This document shows, one piece after another, positions 54,065 through 63,091 of a stretch of 64,000 nucleotides of DNA (position 1 is the stretch's first letter; every line of letters begins with the position of its first letter). Where the stretch lies: NCBI RefSeq assembly GCF_046254905.1, contig NZ_CP158016.1, positions 3,617,672-3,681,671 of the forward strand, given 5' to 3'. The stretch is from Pseudaeromonas aegiceratis. GTDB taxonomy: Bacteria > Pseudomonadota > Gammaproteobacteria > Enterobacterales > Aeromonadaceae. Under the pieces are notes generated by a model. That model did no database searches. It was given only the letters and a program-made list of their open reading frames with translations, and was not told the origin of the DNA. The position numbers and the translations under genes are program-made.

Positions 54065-54958
54065 ATGAGAAACCTCAATTTTCATCACCTCTATTACTTC
54101 TGGGTCGTCGCCAAAGAGGGGCACCTGACCCGAGCGGCGCAGCAGCTGCACGTCGCCCAGTCGGCCCTCTCCTCCCAGATCCGTCAGCTGGAGGAGCAGC
54201 TGGGCAATCCACTGTTCAAGCGGGATGGCCGCACTCTGCGCCTCACCGAGGTGGGGCACCTGGTGCTGCAGTATGCGGAAAGCATTTTTAATCTGGGCAG
54301 TGAGCTGCTGGCCACCGTCGCCAGTGGTGAACTGCAGCGGGTGCAACGGCTGCGCATCGGTGCCGTGGCCACCCTATCGCGGAATTTCCAGGAGAATTTT
54401 CTGCTCCCCGTCATCGGGGCGGAGGGCGTCACCCTGGTGATTGAGTCCGCCAGCCTGGCGGAGCTGCTGAAGCAGCTCAAGGTACACAAGCTGGATCTGA
54501 TCCTGTCCAACCGCCCTGTGGCATCCGATTCGACCATGGCCTGGCGCTGCCAGCGCATCGCCCAGCAGAGCGTCTGCCTGGTGGGGCCCGTGGGGCCGGC
54601 GGCGAGCCGCTTCCGGTTTCCGCAGGATCTGGCCGGCGTGAAGCTGCTCGTGCCGGGCCCCAGCAGCGACATTCGCAGCCAGTTCGATCTGCTCTGCGAG
54701 CAGTTGGGCGTGTCGTTAAAACCCCATGCCGAGGTGGATGACATGGCCATGTTGCGTCTACTGGCTCGGGATTCCGGCGGCCTGGCTGTGGTGCCCGAGG
54801 TGGTGGTGCAGGATGAGCTGCAGACCGGCAAGCTGCAGCGCTATGCCGTGCTGGACGGGGTGGTGGAAAACTTCTACGCCATCACCGCCAAGCGCCACTT
54901 TGAATCGCCGCTGATCAAGATGCTGCTGGATGGCGGTGGCGGGGAGACCGCGGATTAA
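54065..54958 (+). CDS. LysR family regulator, NhaR-like, divergent from dabBA
   Basis: A 297-residue LysR protein. The N-terminus RNLNFHHLYYFWVVAKEGHLTRAAQQLHVAQSALSSQIRQLEEQLG has the NHLYYFW pattern of the NhaR subgroup rather than CbbR. The effector domain starts near residue 90. Divergence from dabBA suggests control of the inorganic carbon pump; since the pump is cation-driven and NuoL-like, an NhaR-type regulator is plausible. Confidence 0.88.
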   Translation: MRNLNFHHLYYFWVVAKEGHLTRAAQQLHVAQSALSSQIRQLEEQLGNPLFKRDGRTLRLTEVGHLVLQYAESIFNLGSELLATVASGELQRVQRLRIGAVATLSRNFQENFLLPVIGAEGVTLVIESASLAELLKQLKVHKLDLILSNRPVASDSTMAWRCQRIAQQSVCLVGPVGPAASRFRFPQDLAGVKLLVPGPSSDIRSQFDLLCEQLGVSLKPHAEVDDMAMLRLLARDSGGLAVVPEVVVQDELQTGKLQRYAVLDGVVENFYAITAKRHFESPLIKMLLDGGGGETAD

Positions 54959-55016
54959 GACAAGCCGCCGAGGACGCTTGCGCGGAGACTCTGCCCGCCA
55001 GGCAACGCTCCACTGG

Positions 55017-55275
55017 CTACTTGCCGATGCAGAGGACGCTGACGATGCGTCCAGCCGATTGTCAGAGACGGTGCAGGCGATCTCGCTCAGGTGATCCATC
55101 CAGGGGTGGCTCTTAGCTCGGGATCTTCGCCATGGCGTCCAGGCGTTGCGGGTGGCATCCTTCCGGGATGCATCGAGTCTGTCATGCCATTCTTCCTATC
55201 CGTTCTGGTCCTTAGTAATGGACGGCAGGTGTCCCCCCTGAGTCAAAAAACCTGTGGTTGAGGTTTCGCTCAGTG
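55017..55275 (-). pseudogene. Decayed mosaic of the mnmE 3' end and the 5' end of the degenerate GGDEF gene
   Basis: This is non-coding now but recognisable. 55017-55093 resembles 59731-59811, the end of mnmE: the minus strand still reads GRIVSVLCIGK before a TAG, with an in-frame stop and a 4-base net deletion upstream. 55096-55131 resembles 47333-47369 inside the GAF-GGDEF gene, and 55143-55275 resembles 47594-47725, its start codon region and promoter (a CAT equivalent to its start lies at 55193-55195), with about 220 bases missing between the two parts. The order fits an old duplication junction. The flanking 54959-55016 and 55276-55369 show no gene; the latter should contain the promoter of the GGDEF gene at 55370. 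Confidence 0.8.
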
Positions 55276-55369
55276 ATGCGTGGTGCCGGGGGATGGCTGG
55301 TCATCGCCGGCTGCGCTCTGAGGTGGTATTTGCTACCCTGCCTCGGTTTTTCCATATCAGGTTTTCCCT

Positions 55370-56731
55370 ATGCTCAACTGGTTTCAGGGGTCCTTGACCC
55401 GCAAGATCGGCAGCTTGTCGGTGGTGCTGTTGTCATTTCTGTTTCTCGTCATTCTCTATTCGGTGATCACCTTGCAGCGTATCGACGGTGAATTGCGGGA
55501 ATTGGATGAGTTGGACGTGCCCCTGTCGGAGTCCATGGCCGAACTGGAGGTGTTACAGCTCAAGCAGCACCTGTTCCTGGAGCAGCTGGCGCTGGCCTGT
55601 CGCGGTGGGCCTACGCCATCGCTCACCGAATTTCGCCAACACAAGGCCCAACTGAACGCCCTGCTGGGGCAGGTGGAAAAGACCCTCACGGCGGCATTGC
55701 GTCAGCACAGGATGCGGCTGGATCTGCAGGCGCATCAGGCGGCGCTGGCCAGCATAGAGCGGCTGTTGCCGCTCAGCGAGGCGTTGGAGCAGACACTGAC
55801 GCTGCATTTGCAGGACCAGCAGATGACAGCGGCGGAGTGGCAGGCCTTCGAACCCAGGGCCCAAGAGCTGGATGCCGGGTTGGAGCGGCTGCTGGCGCAG
55901 TTGGATAGCCTGACTCTGTCGGTGTCCCGCTATTCGGAGCAGCACGAGCGGCAGTTCATGTTCGTCAACGCCGGTCTGGGGCTGGCGGGTCTCTTCATCG
56001 GCATCTATCTGACGGTGTACATCATAGAGGTGTTCCGCCGGCGCATCGGTCGCATCCAGGGACAGATCGACAGCCTGCACCATTCTCTGGCCAGCGGGGA
56101 GCCACTGCCGGTCATGACGCCCCCGGTGCGGCGGGCGCCTGACGAGTTGGCGGAGCTGGAACAGGATCTGCGGCAGATGATGCAGCAGTTGTCCCAGGAG
56201 ATCTGCAACCGGCAGCAGGTGGAACTCTCGTTGCTGGAGTTGGCCACCCGGGACAAGCTCACCGGGGCGTTCAACCGTCACAAGTGGGATGAACAGCTGA
56301 AGGTGGAACTGGCGCTGGGGGCGCGGGGCGGCCAGTTCAGCCTGATCCTGCTGGATGTAGACCATTTCAAGCAGATAAACGACCGCCATGGTCACGACGT
56401 GGGAGATAAGGTGCTGCAACAGCTGGTGACTCGGCTGCAGCAACGGCTGCGGGCCAGCGACATGCTGTTTCGCCTGGGGGGCGAGGAGTTTGCCATCCTA
56501 TTGCGTCAGCAGTCGTTGGCGGCGGCGGGTCAATTGGCCGAATCCCTACGGCAGCAGGTCGAGCTACCAGACGAGGCGGGATTGCCGGCCTACCAGATCA
56601 GCCTGGGGGTGAGCGACTACCGGCTGGGTGATAATCAAGAGGGCCTGTTCCGCCGGGCGGATCAGGCCCTCTATCTGGCCAAGCAGCAGGGTCGCAATCG
56701 GGTGGTGCTCAGTTCAGCTGCTGGCCAATAA
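55370..56731 (+). CDS. Membrane diguanylate cyclase (GGDEF)
   Basis: A 453-residue inner-membrane protein: first helix about 13-36, a periplasmic four-helix-type sensory region about 37-195, a second helix about 199-221, a HAMP-like linker and a GGDEF domain from about 290. The catalytic motif is RLGGEEF and the inhibitory I-site RASD lies five residues before it, so c-di-GMP synthesis with product inhibition is expected. It is probably transcribed alone. Its 3' end overlaps the convergent esterase gene by 23 bases. Confidence 0.92.
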   Translation: MLNWFQGSLTRKIGSLSVVLLSFLFLVILYSVITLQRIDGELRELDELDVPLSESMAELEVLQLKQHLFLEQLALACRGGPTPSLTEFRQHKAQLNALLGQVEKTLTAALRQHRMRLDLQAHQAALASIERLLPLSEALEQTLTLHLQDQQMTAAEWQAFEPRAQELDAGLERLLAQLDSLTLSVSRYSEQHERQFMFVNAGLGLAGLFIGIYLTVYIIEVFRRRIGRIQGQIDSLHHSLASGEPLPVMTPPVRRAPDELAELEQDLRQMMQQLSQEICNRQQVELSLLELATRDKLTGAFNRHKWDEQLKVELALGARGGQFSLILLDVDHFKQINDRHGHDVGDKVLQQLVTRLQQRLRASDMLFRLGGEEFAILLRQQSLAAAGQLAESLRQQVELPDEAGLPAYQISLGVSDYRLGDNQEGLFRRADQALYLAKQQGRNRVVLSSAAGQ

Positions 56732-57302
56732 AGTCGGCGGCCTGCTGGGCGCCGGTGAGGGAGAGGCCATGGCCCAGGCCGGGCTCGAACCAGGTGCTCA
56801 CCTGGGCACCGGCCTCCGCAAGCTGGCGGGCGGCGGCCTGGCTCTCCTGCCAGGGGATCACGGGATCGGCCTGGCCATGCACCAGCAGCAGCGGGCTGTG
56901 GCGGGCCGGTTGCAGCGGCGCCGGGGACGCCAGCCGGCCGGAGAAGGCCACCACGGCGGCCAGGGGCAGGGCATTTCGCGCCAGCAGATCCAGCGCCATG
57001 ATGGCGCCCTGGGAGAAGCCGGTCACCACCAGGCGATCCCGTCCCGGCTGGACGCTGGCCTGGGCGCAGAGATCGGCAATGCACGTGTCCAGGGCCGCCC
57101 GGGCGGCCACCACCCGCTCTGGCCGGTTCTGGGGCGTGATGCCCGCCAGGTTGAACCATTCGAAGCCGGCGCCGCAGCGGGCCGGGCCATCCGGCGCCAC
57201 GAAGCGGGCCTGGGGCAGGGTTTGCTGCCAGAGTTCGCCGAGGCTGGCCAGATCGGCACCCCGGCTGCCCACACCGTGCAGGGCTATGATGAGGGTCTGC
57301 AT
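56709..57302 (-). CDS. Alpha/beta hydrolase, YpfH-type carboxylesterase
   Basis: A 197-residue cytoplasmic serine esterase of the phospholipase/carboxylesterase family. LHGVGSRGADL forms the oxyanion region, GFSQGAIMALD carries the nucleophilic Ser, and Asp in HGQADPVIPW and His in LGHGLS complete the triad. Similar to E. coli YpfH, which hydrolyses short acyl esters. It lies 13 bases after the yqjG gene and may be co-transcribed with it. Confidence 0.88.
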   Translation of the reverse strand: MQTLIIALHGVGSRGADLASLGELWQQTLPQARFVAPDGPARCGAGFEWFNLAGITPQNRPERVVAARAALDTCIADLCAQASVQPGRDRLVVTGFSQGAIMALDLLARNALPLAAVVAFSGRLASPAPLQPARHSPLLLVHGQADPVIPWQESQAAARQLAEAGAQVSTWFEPGLGHGLSLTGAQQAADFIGQQLN

Positions 57303-57315
57303 GAAGATGTCTCCG

Positions 57316-58275
57316 CTAGAGGCCGTATCGGCTCATGTCCGGTCCCAGGGGCACTATGCCGTTGGGATTGAGGGCCTTGATGGAGTAGTAACCCGCCTTG
57401 ATGTGATCCAGGTTCACCGTCTCTCTCACCCCGGGCAGGGCCAGCAGGCGCTGCAGGTAGGCATCCAGCGCCGGATACTCCCGCAGCTGCCGGCGGTTGC
57501 ACTTGAACAGGCCATGATAGGCCGGGTCGAAGCGCACCAGGGTGACAAACAGCCGGATATCCGCCTCGGTGAGGCGCTCGCCCAGCAGGTAGGGCCCCTG
57601 TGCGGCCAGGCGCTGCTCCAGCCTGTCCAGGGTGGCAAACACATGGGTCACCGCCTCGGCATGGCTGTCCTGGGTGGTGGCGAAGCCGGCCCGGTAGACG
57701 CCGTTGTTGAGCCCCGGGTAGATCCACTCATTGAGGGCGTCTATTTCGGCGGCTAGCTCCGCCGGGTAGAGATCGTGGCGGGGATCCGCCAGCTGGCCGA
57801 AGCCGCTGTTGAACATGCGCAGTATGTCGGCCGATTCGTTGTTCACCAGTCGGCCCGTCTGCTTGTCCCACAGCACGGGGACGGTGGCGCGGCCCGTGTA
57901 GTGGGGGTCGGCCCGGGTGTAGATCTGGTGCAGCCACTGGGCGCCGTTCTGCTGGTCCTCGTCGGCCCCGGGATAGCCGCCGAACCGCCAGCCCTGATCC
58001 TGCAGCTGGGGTGCCACCACACAGACGCTCACCACAGACTCCAGCCCCTTGAGCTTGCGGGCCAGCAGGGTGCGGCAGGCCCAGGGACAGATGAGGGCCA
58101 CGTAGAGGTGGTAGCGGCCGGCTTCGGCGGCAAAGCCGCCGTCGCCTGTGGGGCCGGGGGCGCCATCTGGGGTGACCCAGTGGCGAAAGCTGGAGATCTG
58201 GCGGACGAAGCCGCCCTTCTCATCGGTGGACTGCACCGGATGCCAGTCCGCCGTCCATCGTCCATTCACCAGCAT
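57316..58275 (-). CDS. yqjG: Glutathionyl-hydroquinone reductase YqjG
   Basis: A 319-residue Xi-class glutathione transferase that reduces glutathionyl-hydroquinones to hydroquinones. The active-site CPWA motif has Cys63, the same position as in E. coli YqjG, and ADPHYTGRATVPVLWDK, NNESADILRMFN and LTEADIRLFVTLVRFDP follow the family. It lies between a YqjF-type DoxX gene and the esterase in a minus-strand cluster. Confidence 0.97.
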   Translation of the reverse strand: MLVNGRWTADWHPVQSTDEKGGFVRQISSFRHWVTPDGAPGPTGDGGFAAEAGRYHLYVALICPWACRTLLARKLKGLESVVSVCVVAPQLQDQGWRFGGYPGADEDQQNGAQWLHQIYTRADPHYTGRATVPVLWDKQTGRLVNNESADILRMFNSGFGQLADPRHDLYPAELAAEIDALNEWIYPGLNNGVYRAGFATTQDSHAEAVTHVFATLDRLEQRLAAQGPYLLGERLTEADIRLFVTLVRFDPAYHGLFKCNRRQLREYPALDAYLQRLLALPGVRETVNLDHIKAGYYSIKALNPNGIVPLGPDMSRYGL

Positions 58276-58284
58276 GCCGTCTCC

Positions 58285-58689
58285 TTAGGCGCGGCGGCTG
58301 GGCTTGAGGGCGTACTTGCCGTCACCCACCAGGGCCAGGGCCAGCAGACCGACGATCCAGAAGGCCGGGTATTCCCAACCACCGTTGGGGTTGGTGAAGA
58401 AGAAGCCGGCCGGGCCGTGCACCGTGAAGATGGCGCCCAGCAGCACGGGGATCATGGCCAGGGCCACCAGGCGGGAGTAGATGCCCAGGATCAGGGCGAT
58501 GGCGCCCACCAGTTCCCAGAGCATGGTGACGTAGGCCAGGCCGCCGGGCAGCCCCAGGGAGCTGAAGAACTGGGCGGTGCCGGCCGGGGTGAAGACGAAC
58601 AGCTTAAGACCCAGGTGGGCCAGGAACAGGATGCCCAGGCTCAGGCGCAGCAAGAGGGCGGCATAGGGGGCGGTGCGGGTATCAATCAT
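58285..58689 (-). CDS. yqjF: DoxX family inner-membrane protein, YqjF-like
   Basis: A 134-residue protein with four membrane helices of the DoxX family (LLLRLSLGILFLAHLGLK, then MLWELVGAIALILGIYSR). In E. coli yqjF neighbours yqjG and is activated by YhaJ in response to aromatic compounds. The ATG at 58689 is preceded by GGAGG; an in-frame start further upstream is less likely. Confidence 0.9.
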   Translation of the reverse strand: MIDTRTAPYAALLLRLSLGILFLAHLGLKLFVFTPAGTAQFFSSLGLPGGLAYVTMLWELVGAIALILGIYSRLVALAMIPVLLGAIFTVHGPAGFFFTNPNGGWEYPAFWIVGLLALALVGDGKYALKPSRRA

Positions 58690-58790
58690 GGTGGTGTCCT
58701 CCAAATAAGTGGTTATAGACACCTTATCTCAATCCGGTTAGGTTGATTATCCCGCTAATTCGCGCTTATTTGTTTCCATATTGGAATCAA

Positions 58791-59702
58791 TTACCAGCCT
58801 TGCTCCCAGTGGGGGCTACCGGCAAAGGCCTCCACCAGGTAGTCGATCAGACAGCGGCAGCGCTGGGCCAGGTGGCGGGCCGGTGGATAGAGGGCGTAGA
58901 GGCCCAGGGGCGGCAGCTCAAATTCCTGCAACACGGGCACCAGGCGACCCTGGCGCAGGGCGTCGCCGGCCACGAAGGCCGGCAGGCAGGCGATGCCGAG
59001 GCCGGCGCAGGCCGCCTGCAGGCAGACCCCGGCGTTGGAGAACTTGAGGCGACCGCGCACCGGCAGGCTCTGGATGTCATCCGTCCCCTGGCGGAAGGTC
59101 CAGTGATAGGGATCGGTGAAGTTGGTGTCCAGGATGCACTGGTGATCCTGCAACTGCTGCCAGTGGCTGGGGGTGCCGTGCTGGGCCAGGTAGGCGGGGG
59201 CGGCCAGGGTGAGGATGCGGATGTCGCACAGCTTGCGGGCCATCAGGCTGCTGTCCGCCAGGCGGCCGATCCGCAACGCCAGGTCGAAGCCCTCGTCCAC
59301 TATGTTGGCCCGCCGGTCGGTGAAGCTGACATCCAGCTCGATCTGGGGATAGCGTTGGGCAAAGGCGATGAGCTGCGGGGCGAGGGGGCCGGTGCCGAAG
59401 GTGACCGGCACCGAGAGGCGGATGCGGCCGTTGGGCTGGCCGGCACTGGTGCGTACCGCCTCGTCCAGGGCGTCGAACTCGTCTAGCAGCTGGCGGATGC
59501 GCTCGTAATAGGCGCGGCCCACGTCGGTGGGGGCCAGGGCGCGGGTGCTGCGTTTGAACAGCTGCACCCCTAGCGTCTGCTCCAGGCGGGAGATGAGCTT
59601 GGAAGCCTGGCCGCTGCTGGTGCCCAACCGCTGTGCCGCCTTGGCGAAGCTGCCCATCTCCATCACGGCGATGAACATGCGATCACAATCCAGCCGTTCC
59701 AT
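58791..59702 (-). CDS. LysR family regulator, YhaJ-like
   Basis: A 303-residue LysR protein with the N-terminal MERLDCDRMFIAVMEMGSFAKAAQRLGTSSGQASKLISRLEQTLG and the family's ALAPTDVGRAYYERIRQLLDE. It heads the yqjF-yqjG cluster, matching the E. coli association of YhaJ with yqjF. The ATG at 59702 has GGAGG at a good distance; a GTG at 59708 is an alternative. Probable control of the downstream quinone/aromatic response genes. Confidence 0.88.
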   Translation of the reverse strand: MERLDCDRMFIAVMEMGSFAKAAQRLGTSSGQASKLISRLEQTLGVQLFKRSTRALAPTDVGRAYYERIRQLLDEFDALDEAVRTSAGQPNGRIRLSVPVTFGTGPLAPQLIAFAQRYPQIELDVSFTDRRANIVDEGFDLALRIGRLADSSLMARKLCDIRILTLAAPAYLAQHGTPSHWQQLQDHQCILDTNFTDPYHWTFRQGTDDIQSLPVRGRLKFSNAGVCLQAACAGLGIACLPAFVAGDALRQGRLVPVLQEFELPPLGLYALYPPARHLAQRCRCLIDYLVEAFAGSPHWEQGW

Positions 59703-59730
59703 CCTCACCTCCCCGGTGGTCGCGGGCCCG

Positions 59731-61092
59731 TTACTTGCCGATGCAGAAGGAGCTGAAGATGCGGCCCAGCAGATCGTCGGAGCTGAAGGCGCCGGTGATC
59801 TCGCTCAGGTGCTCCTGGGCCAGGCGCAGCTCCTCGGCCACCAGCTCGCCGGCGGCATAGACCTCCAGCTGCTCGCGGGCCAACTCCAGGTGGGCACTGG
59901 CCTGGTCGATGGCCTCCAGGTGGCGGCGACGAGCCATGAAGCCCCCCTCCACATTGCCCTGATAACCCATGCACTGCTTGAGGTGATCCCGCAGGGCGTC
60001 CAGCCCCAGCCCGGTCTTGGCCGCCAGCCGGTAGACGGGCACGCCGTGCTCCTCGCTGGGGTTCAATGGCTCACCGGTGAGATCCGCCTTGTTGCGGATG
60101 ACGGTGAGGCCGATGTGGGGCGGCAGCCGCTCGATGAATTCGGGCCAGATGGCGAGGGGATCGGCGGAGTCGGTGTGGGTGCCGTCCACCATCAGCAGCA
60201 CCCGATCGGCCTGAGCGATTTCGGCCCAGGCGCGCTCTATGCCGATCTTCTCCACCGCATCCTCGGTCTCCCGCAGGCCGGCGGTGTCTATGATGTGCAG
60301 CGGCATGCCGTCGATGTGGATGTGCTCCCGCAGCACGTCCCGGGTAGTGCCGGCGATCTCGGTGACGATGGCCGACTCGCGCCCGGCCAAGGCGTTGAGC
60401 AGGCTGGACTTGCCGGCATTGGGCCGGCCGGCGATCACCACCTTCATGCCTTCTCTGAGCAGGGCGCCCTGGCGGGCCTCCTGTTTCACGGCCCCCAGCT
60501 GGGCCATCACGGCGTAGAGATCTCCGGCAATCTTGCCGTCGGACAGGAAGTCGATCTCCTCCTCAGGGAAGTCGATGGCGGCCTCCACATAGATGCGCAG
60601 CCGGGTCAGGCTCTCCACCAGCTCTGTGATGCGGGTGGAGAAGGCGCCCTGCAGCGAGTGCAGGGCCGAGCGGGCGGCCTGCTCGCTGGTGGCCTCGATG
60701 AGATCGGCGATGGCCTCGGCCTGGGCCAGATCCAGCTTGTCGTTGAGGAAGGCGCGCTCGGAGAACTCGCCGGGGCGGGCGGTGCGCAGGCCAGGCAGCT
60801 GCAGGATGCGCTTGAGCAGCATGTCCATCACCACGGGGCCGCCGTGGCCCTGCAGCTCCAGCACATCCTCGCCGGTGAAGCTGTTGGGGGCCTTGAACAG
60901 CAGGGCGATGCCCTGATCCAGCACCTGGCCGGTTTCATCCTGAAAGGGCAGGTATTCGGCCTGGCGCACCCTGGGCAGGCGGCCCAGCAGGGCCTGGGCC
61001 ACGGTCTCGACCTGGGGGCCGGAGACGCGCAGGATACCGACGCCGCCGCGTCCGGGGGGCGTGGCCTGGGCCACTATGGTGTCGTTGTTCAT
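59731..61092 (-). CDS. mnmE: tRNA modification GTPase MnmE
   Basis: A 453-residue GTPase that works with MnmG on U34 of tRNA. The N-terminal folate-binding domain starts NDTIVAQATPPGRGGVGILRVSG; the G domain has G1 GRPNAGKSSLLN, GTTRD, DTAGLRE and NKAD; and the C-terminus ends in the essential CIGK. The ATG at 61092 is the conserved start. A decayed fragment of its 3' end occurs at 55017-55093. Confidence 0.98.
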   Translation of the reverse strand: MNNDTIVAQATPPGRGGVGILRVSGPQVETVAQALLGRLPRVRQAEYLPFQDETGQVLDQGIALLFKAPNSFTGEDVLELQGHGGPVVMDMLLKRILQLPGLRTARPGEFSERAFLNDKLDLAQAEAIADLIEATSEQAARSALHSLQGAFSTRITELVESLTRLRIYVEAAIDFPEEEIDFLSDGKIAGDLYAVMAQLGAVKQEARQGALLREGMKVVIAGRPNAGKSSLLNALAGRESAIVTEIAGTTRDVLREHIHIDGMPLHIIDTAGLRETEDAVEKIGIERAWAEIAQADRVLLMVDGTHTDSADPLAIWPEFIERLPPHIGLTVIRNKADLTGEPLNPSEEHGVPVYRLAAKTGLGLDALRDHLKQCMGYQGNVEGGFMARRRHLEAIDQASAHLELAREQLEVYAAGELVAEELRLAQEHLSEITGAFSSDDLLGRIFSSFCIGK

Positions 61093-61130
61093 CGCTTGGG
61101 CTCGCTTGCTGGGGCAGGGGAACATTGTAA

Positions 61131-61159
61131 TAAAAAAGGCGGCCGTCTGGCCGCCTTTT
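61131..61159 (-). terminator. Terminator of the rpmH-rnpA-yidD-yidC operon
   Basis: GGCGGCC/GGCCGCC stem with a four-base loop followed on the minus strand by six T, 20 bases after the yidC stop codon. Confidence 0.92.
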
Positions 61160-61178
61160 GCTGTCTCGCCGAGGGCGA

Positions 61179-62831
61179 TTATTTCTTCTTGCGGGTATGC
61201 AGACCCTTCTTCTCCAGCTGACGGTAGATCAACGTCTGCTGGGTGATGGTCACCAGGTTGGAGACCAGCCAGTACAGGGTCAGACCGGCGGGGAACCAGA
61301 GGAACATGAAGGTGAAGACGATGGGCATCAGCTGCATCACCTTCTGCTGCATGGGATCGGTGACCGTGGTGGGGCTCATCTTCTGGATGAACCACATGGA
61401 GGCCCCCATCAGCAGCGGGAACACATAGTAGGGGTCCTTCACGGACAGGTCGGTGATCCACAGGGCGAAGGGCGCATGGCGCAGCTCCACGGATTCCATC
61501 AGGGTCCAGTACAGGGCGATGAAGATCGGCATCTGGATCAGGATGGGGAAGCAACCGCCCAGGGGGTTCACCTTCTCTTCCTTGTACAGCTCCATCATGG
61601 CCTGGGACATCTTCTGCCGATCCTCGCCGTGGCGCTCACGCAGGGCGGCCAGCTTGGGTTGCAGCAGCTTCATCTTGGCCATGGAGGTGTACTGAGCCTT
61701 GGTCAGGGGGTACATGCCGCCACGGACGATCAGGGTGATGAGGATGATGGCCACCCCCCAGTTGCCCACCAGGCTGTGCAGGAACTTCAGCAGCTTGAAC
61801 AGGGGTTGGGCGATGAACCACAGCCAGCCGTAGTCCACGGTCAGATCCAGGTGGTTGGCGACGGTGGCCATCTGATCCTGCAGCTTGGGACCGACCCACA
61901 GGGTGGCACCCACCACGGCCTTGTCGTTGGCGGCTACCGTCACCATGGGTTCTTTCAGACCTATGATGGCCTGCTGGTGGTCATGGATGGAGCGGCTGTA
62001 GAACTCGTTCTTTTGCTCCGGTTGACCGGCCCAGGCGGCGACGAAGTAGTGCTGCAGCATGCCGACCCAGCCACCGGGGGTGGTGACGGCCAGGTTCTTC
62101 TCGGCCATCTCATTGAAGGTGACCTTCTTGTAGCGCTGTTCGTCGGAGGAGTAGGCGGCACCCCGGTAGGCGGAAGCCATCATGTGACTACTTTGCTGGC
62201 CTTCGGGAGCGGCGGTGCTCTGCTTGAGCTGGCCGTAGAACTGCACCTGCAGCGGCGTGGCCTGCTGGTTGGTCACCTGGTATTCCACCTGCACCGCATA
62301 GCTGCCGCGCTTGAGCACGAAACGCTTGGTGAACTGGTCACCCTGGGTGTTGGTGTAGCTCATGGGCACCACTAGCTCATCGCTGCCGTCGGCCAGGGTG
62401 AAGTTGTCGGTTTCCACCTGATACAGGGGGCGACCGGCCTGGTCGGCATCGGGACCGTTGGGACCAATCAGGCCGCTCTGGGCGATGTACAGGTGGCCGG
62501 GATTCTGCTCCAGCAGGGTGAAGGGCTCGTTAGAGTCTTGAGTCTTGGCCTGCTGCAGCAGCTTGGCGTCGACGATGTCACCACCCAGCGGATCTATGGT
62601 CAGCTCCAGCAGATCGGACTTCACCTTCAGCAGGCTGCGAGCCTGGGTGCTGTCCTGGCCATTGGGGACATCCGCGGTAGCGGTGGCCGTCTGACTGGCT
62701 TCGGGAACGAAACCGCTCTGGGTTGTTTCGGTGGCCACGGGTTGGGGGTGCTTATCTGCCTGCCATTGCTGCCACAGCAGGAAGCTGACGACCAACAGGC
62801 CGATCAAAAGTAAATTGCGTTGGGATTCCAT
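61179..62831 (-). CDS. yidC: Membrane protein insertase YidC
   Basis: A 550-residue inner-membrane insertase/chaperone. It has an N-terminal signal-anchor (MESQRNLLLIGLLVVSFLLWQQW), a large periplasmic P1 domain (about 55-340) and the five-helix insertase core with GGCFPILIQMPIFIALYW and the final basic tail GLHTRKKK. It inserts AtpE and AtpB of the operon in this window, among others. It starts two bases after yidD. Confidence 0.98.
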   Translation of the reverse strand: MESQRNLLLIGLLVVSFLLWQQWQADKHPQPVATETTQSGFVPEASQTATATADVPNGQDSTQARSLLKVKSDLLELTIDPLGGDIVDAKLLQQAKTQDSNEPFTLLEQNPGHLYIAQSGLIGPNGPDADQAGRPLYQVETDNFTLADGSDELVVPMSYTNTQGDQFTKRFVLKRGSYAVQVEYQVTNQQATPLQVQFYGQLKQSTAAPEGQQSSHMMASAYRGAAYSSDEQRYKKVTFNEMAEKNLAVTTPGGWVGMLQHYFVAAWAGQPEQKNEFYSRSIHDHQQAIIGLKEPMVTVAANDKAVVGATLWVGPKLQDQMATVANHLDLTVDYGWLWFIAQPLFKLLKFLHSLVGNWGVAIILITLIVRGGMYPLTKAQYTSMAKMKLLQPKLAALRERHGEDRQKMSQAMMELYKEEKVNPLGGCFPILIQMPIFIALYWTLMESVELRHAPFALWITDLSVKDPYYVFPLLMGASMWFIQKMSPTTVTDPMQQKVMQLMPIVFTFMFLWFPAGLTLYWLVSNLVTITQQTLIYRQLEKKGLHTRKKK

Positions 62832-62833
62832 AG

Positions 62834-63091
62834 TCAGTTTCTTCGTTGTGTTCGCTTAGGGTGCGGAACCGGGTCATGGCCGCCTGGGTGTAAAGGGTGA
62901 CATTTTAATAGACGTTTCCCCCCCAACCAAATGCCTTTTATGAGACCGTGTAGGCAGATCGCCTCAGCCATGTAGGCCGAGCAGGTGGGATGGAAGCGAC
63001 AGCGGGGGCCCAGCAGGGGACTGATCCCCAGCTGGTACAGACGGATCAGCTTAACGGCTAGCCATTGCAACGGCGTGACAGGGTGCGCCAT
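62834..63091 (-). CDS. yidD: Membrane protein insertion efficiency factor YidD
   Basis: An 85-residue inner-membrane-associated protein with the conserved RLYQLGISPLLGPRCRFHPTCSAYMAEAI and CHPLHPGGHDPVP. It assists YidC-dependent insertion. The start overlaps the end of rnpA by 34 bases, as in many gammaproteobacteria. Confidence 0.97.
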   Translation of the reverse strand: MAHPVTPLQWLAVKLIRLYQLGISPLLGPRCRFHPTCSAYMAEAICLHGLIKGIWLGGKRLLKCHPLHPGGHDPVPHPKRTQRRN

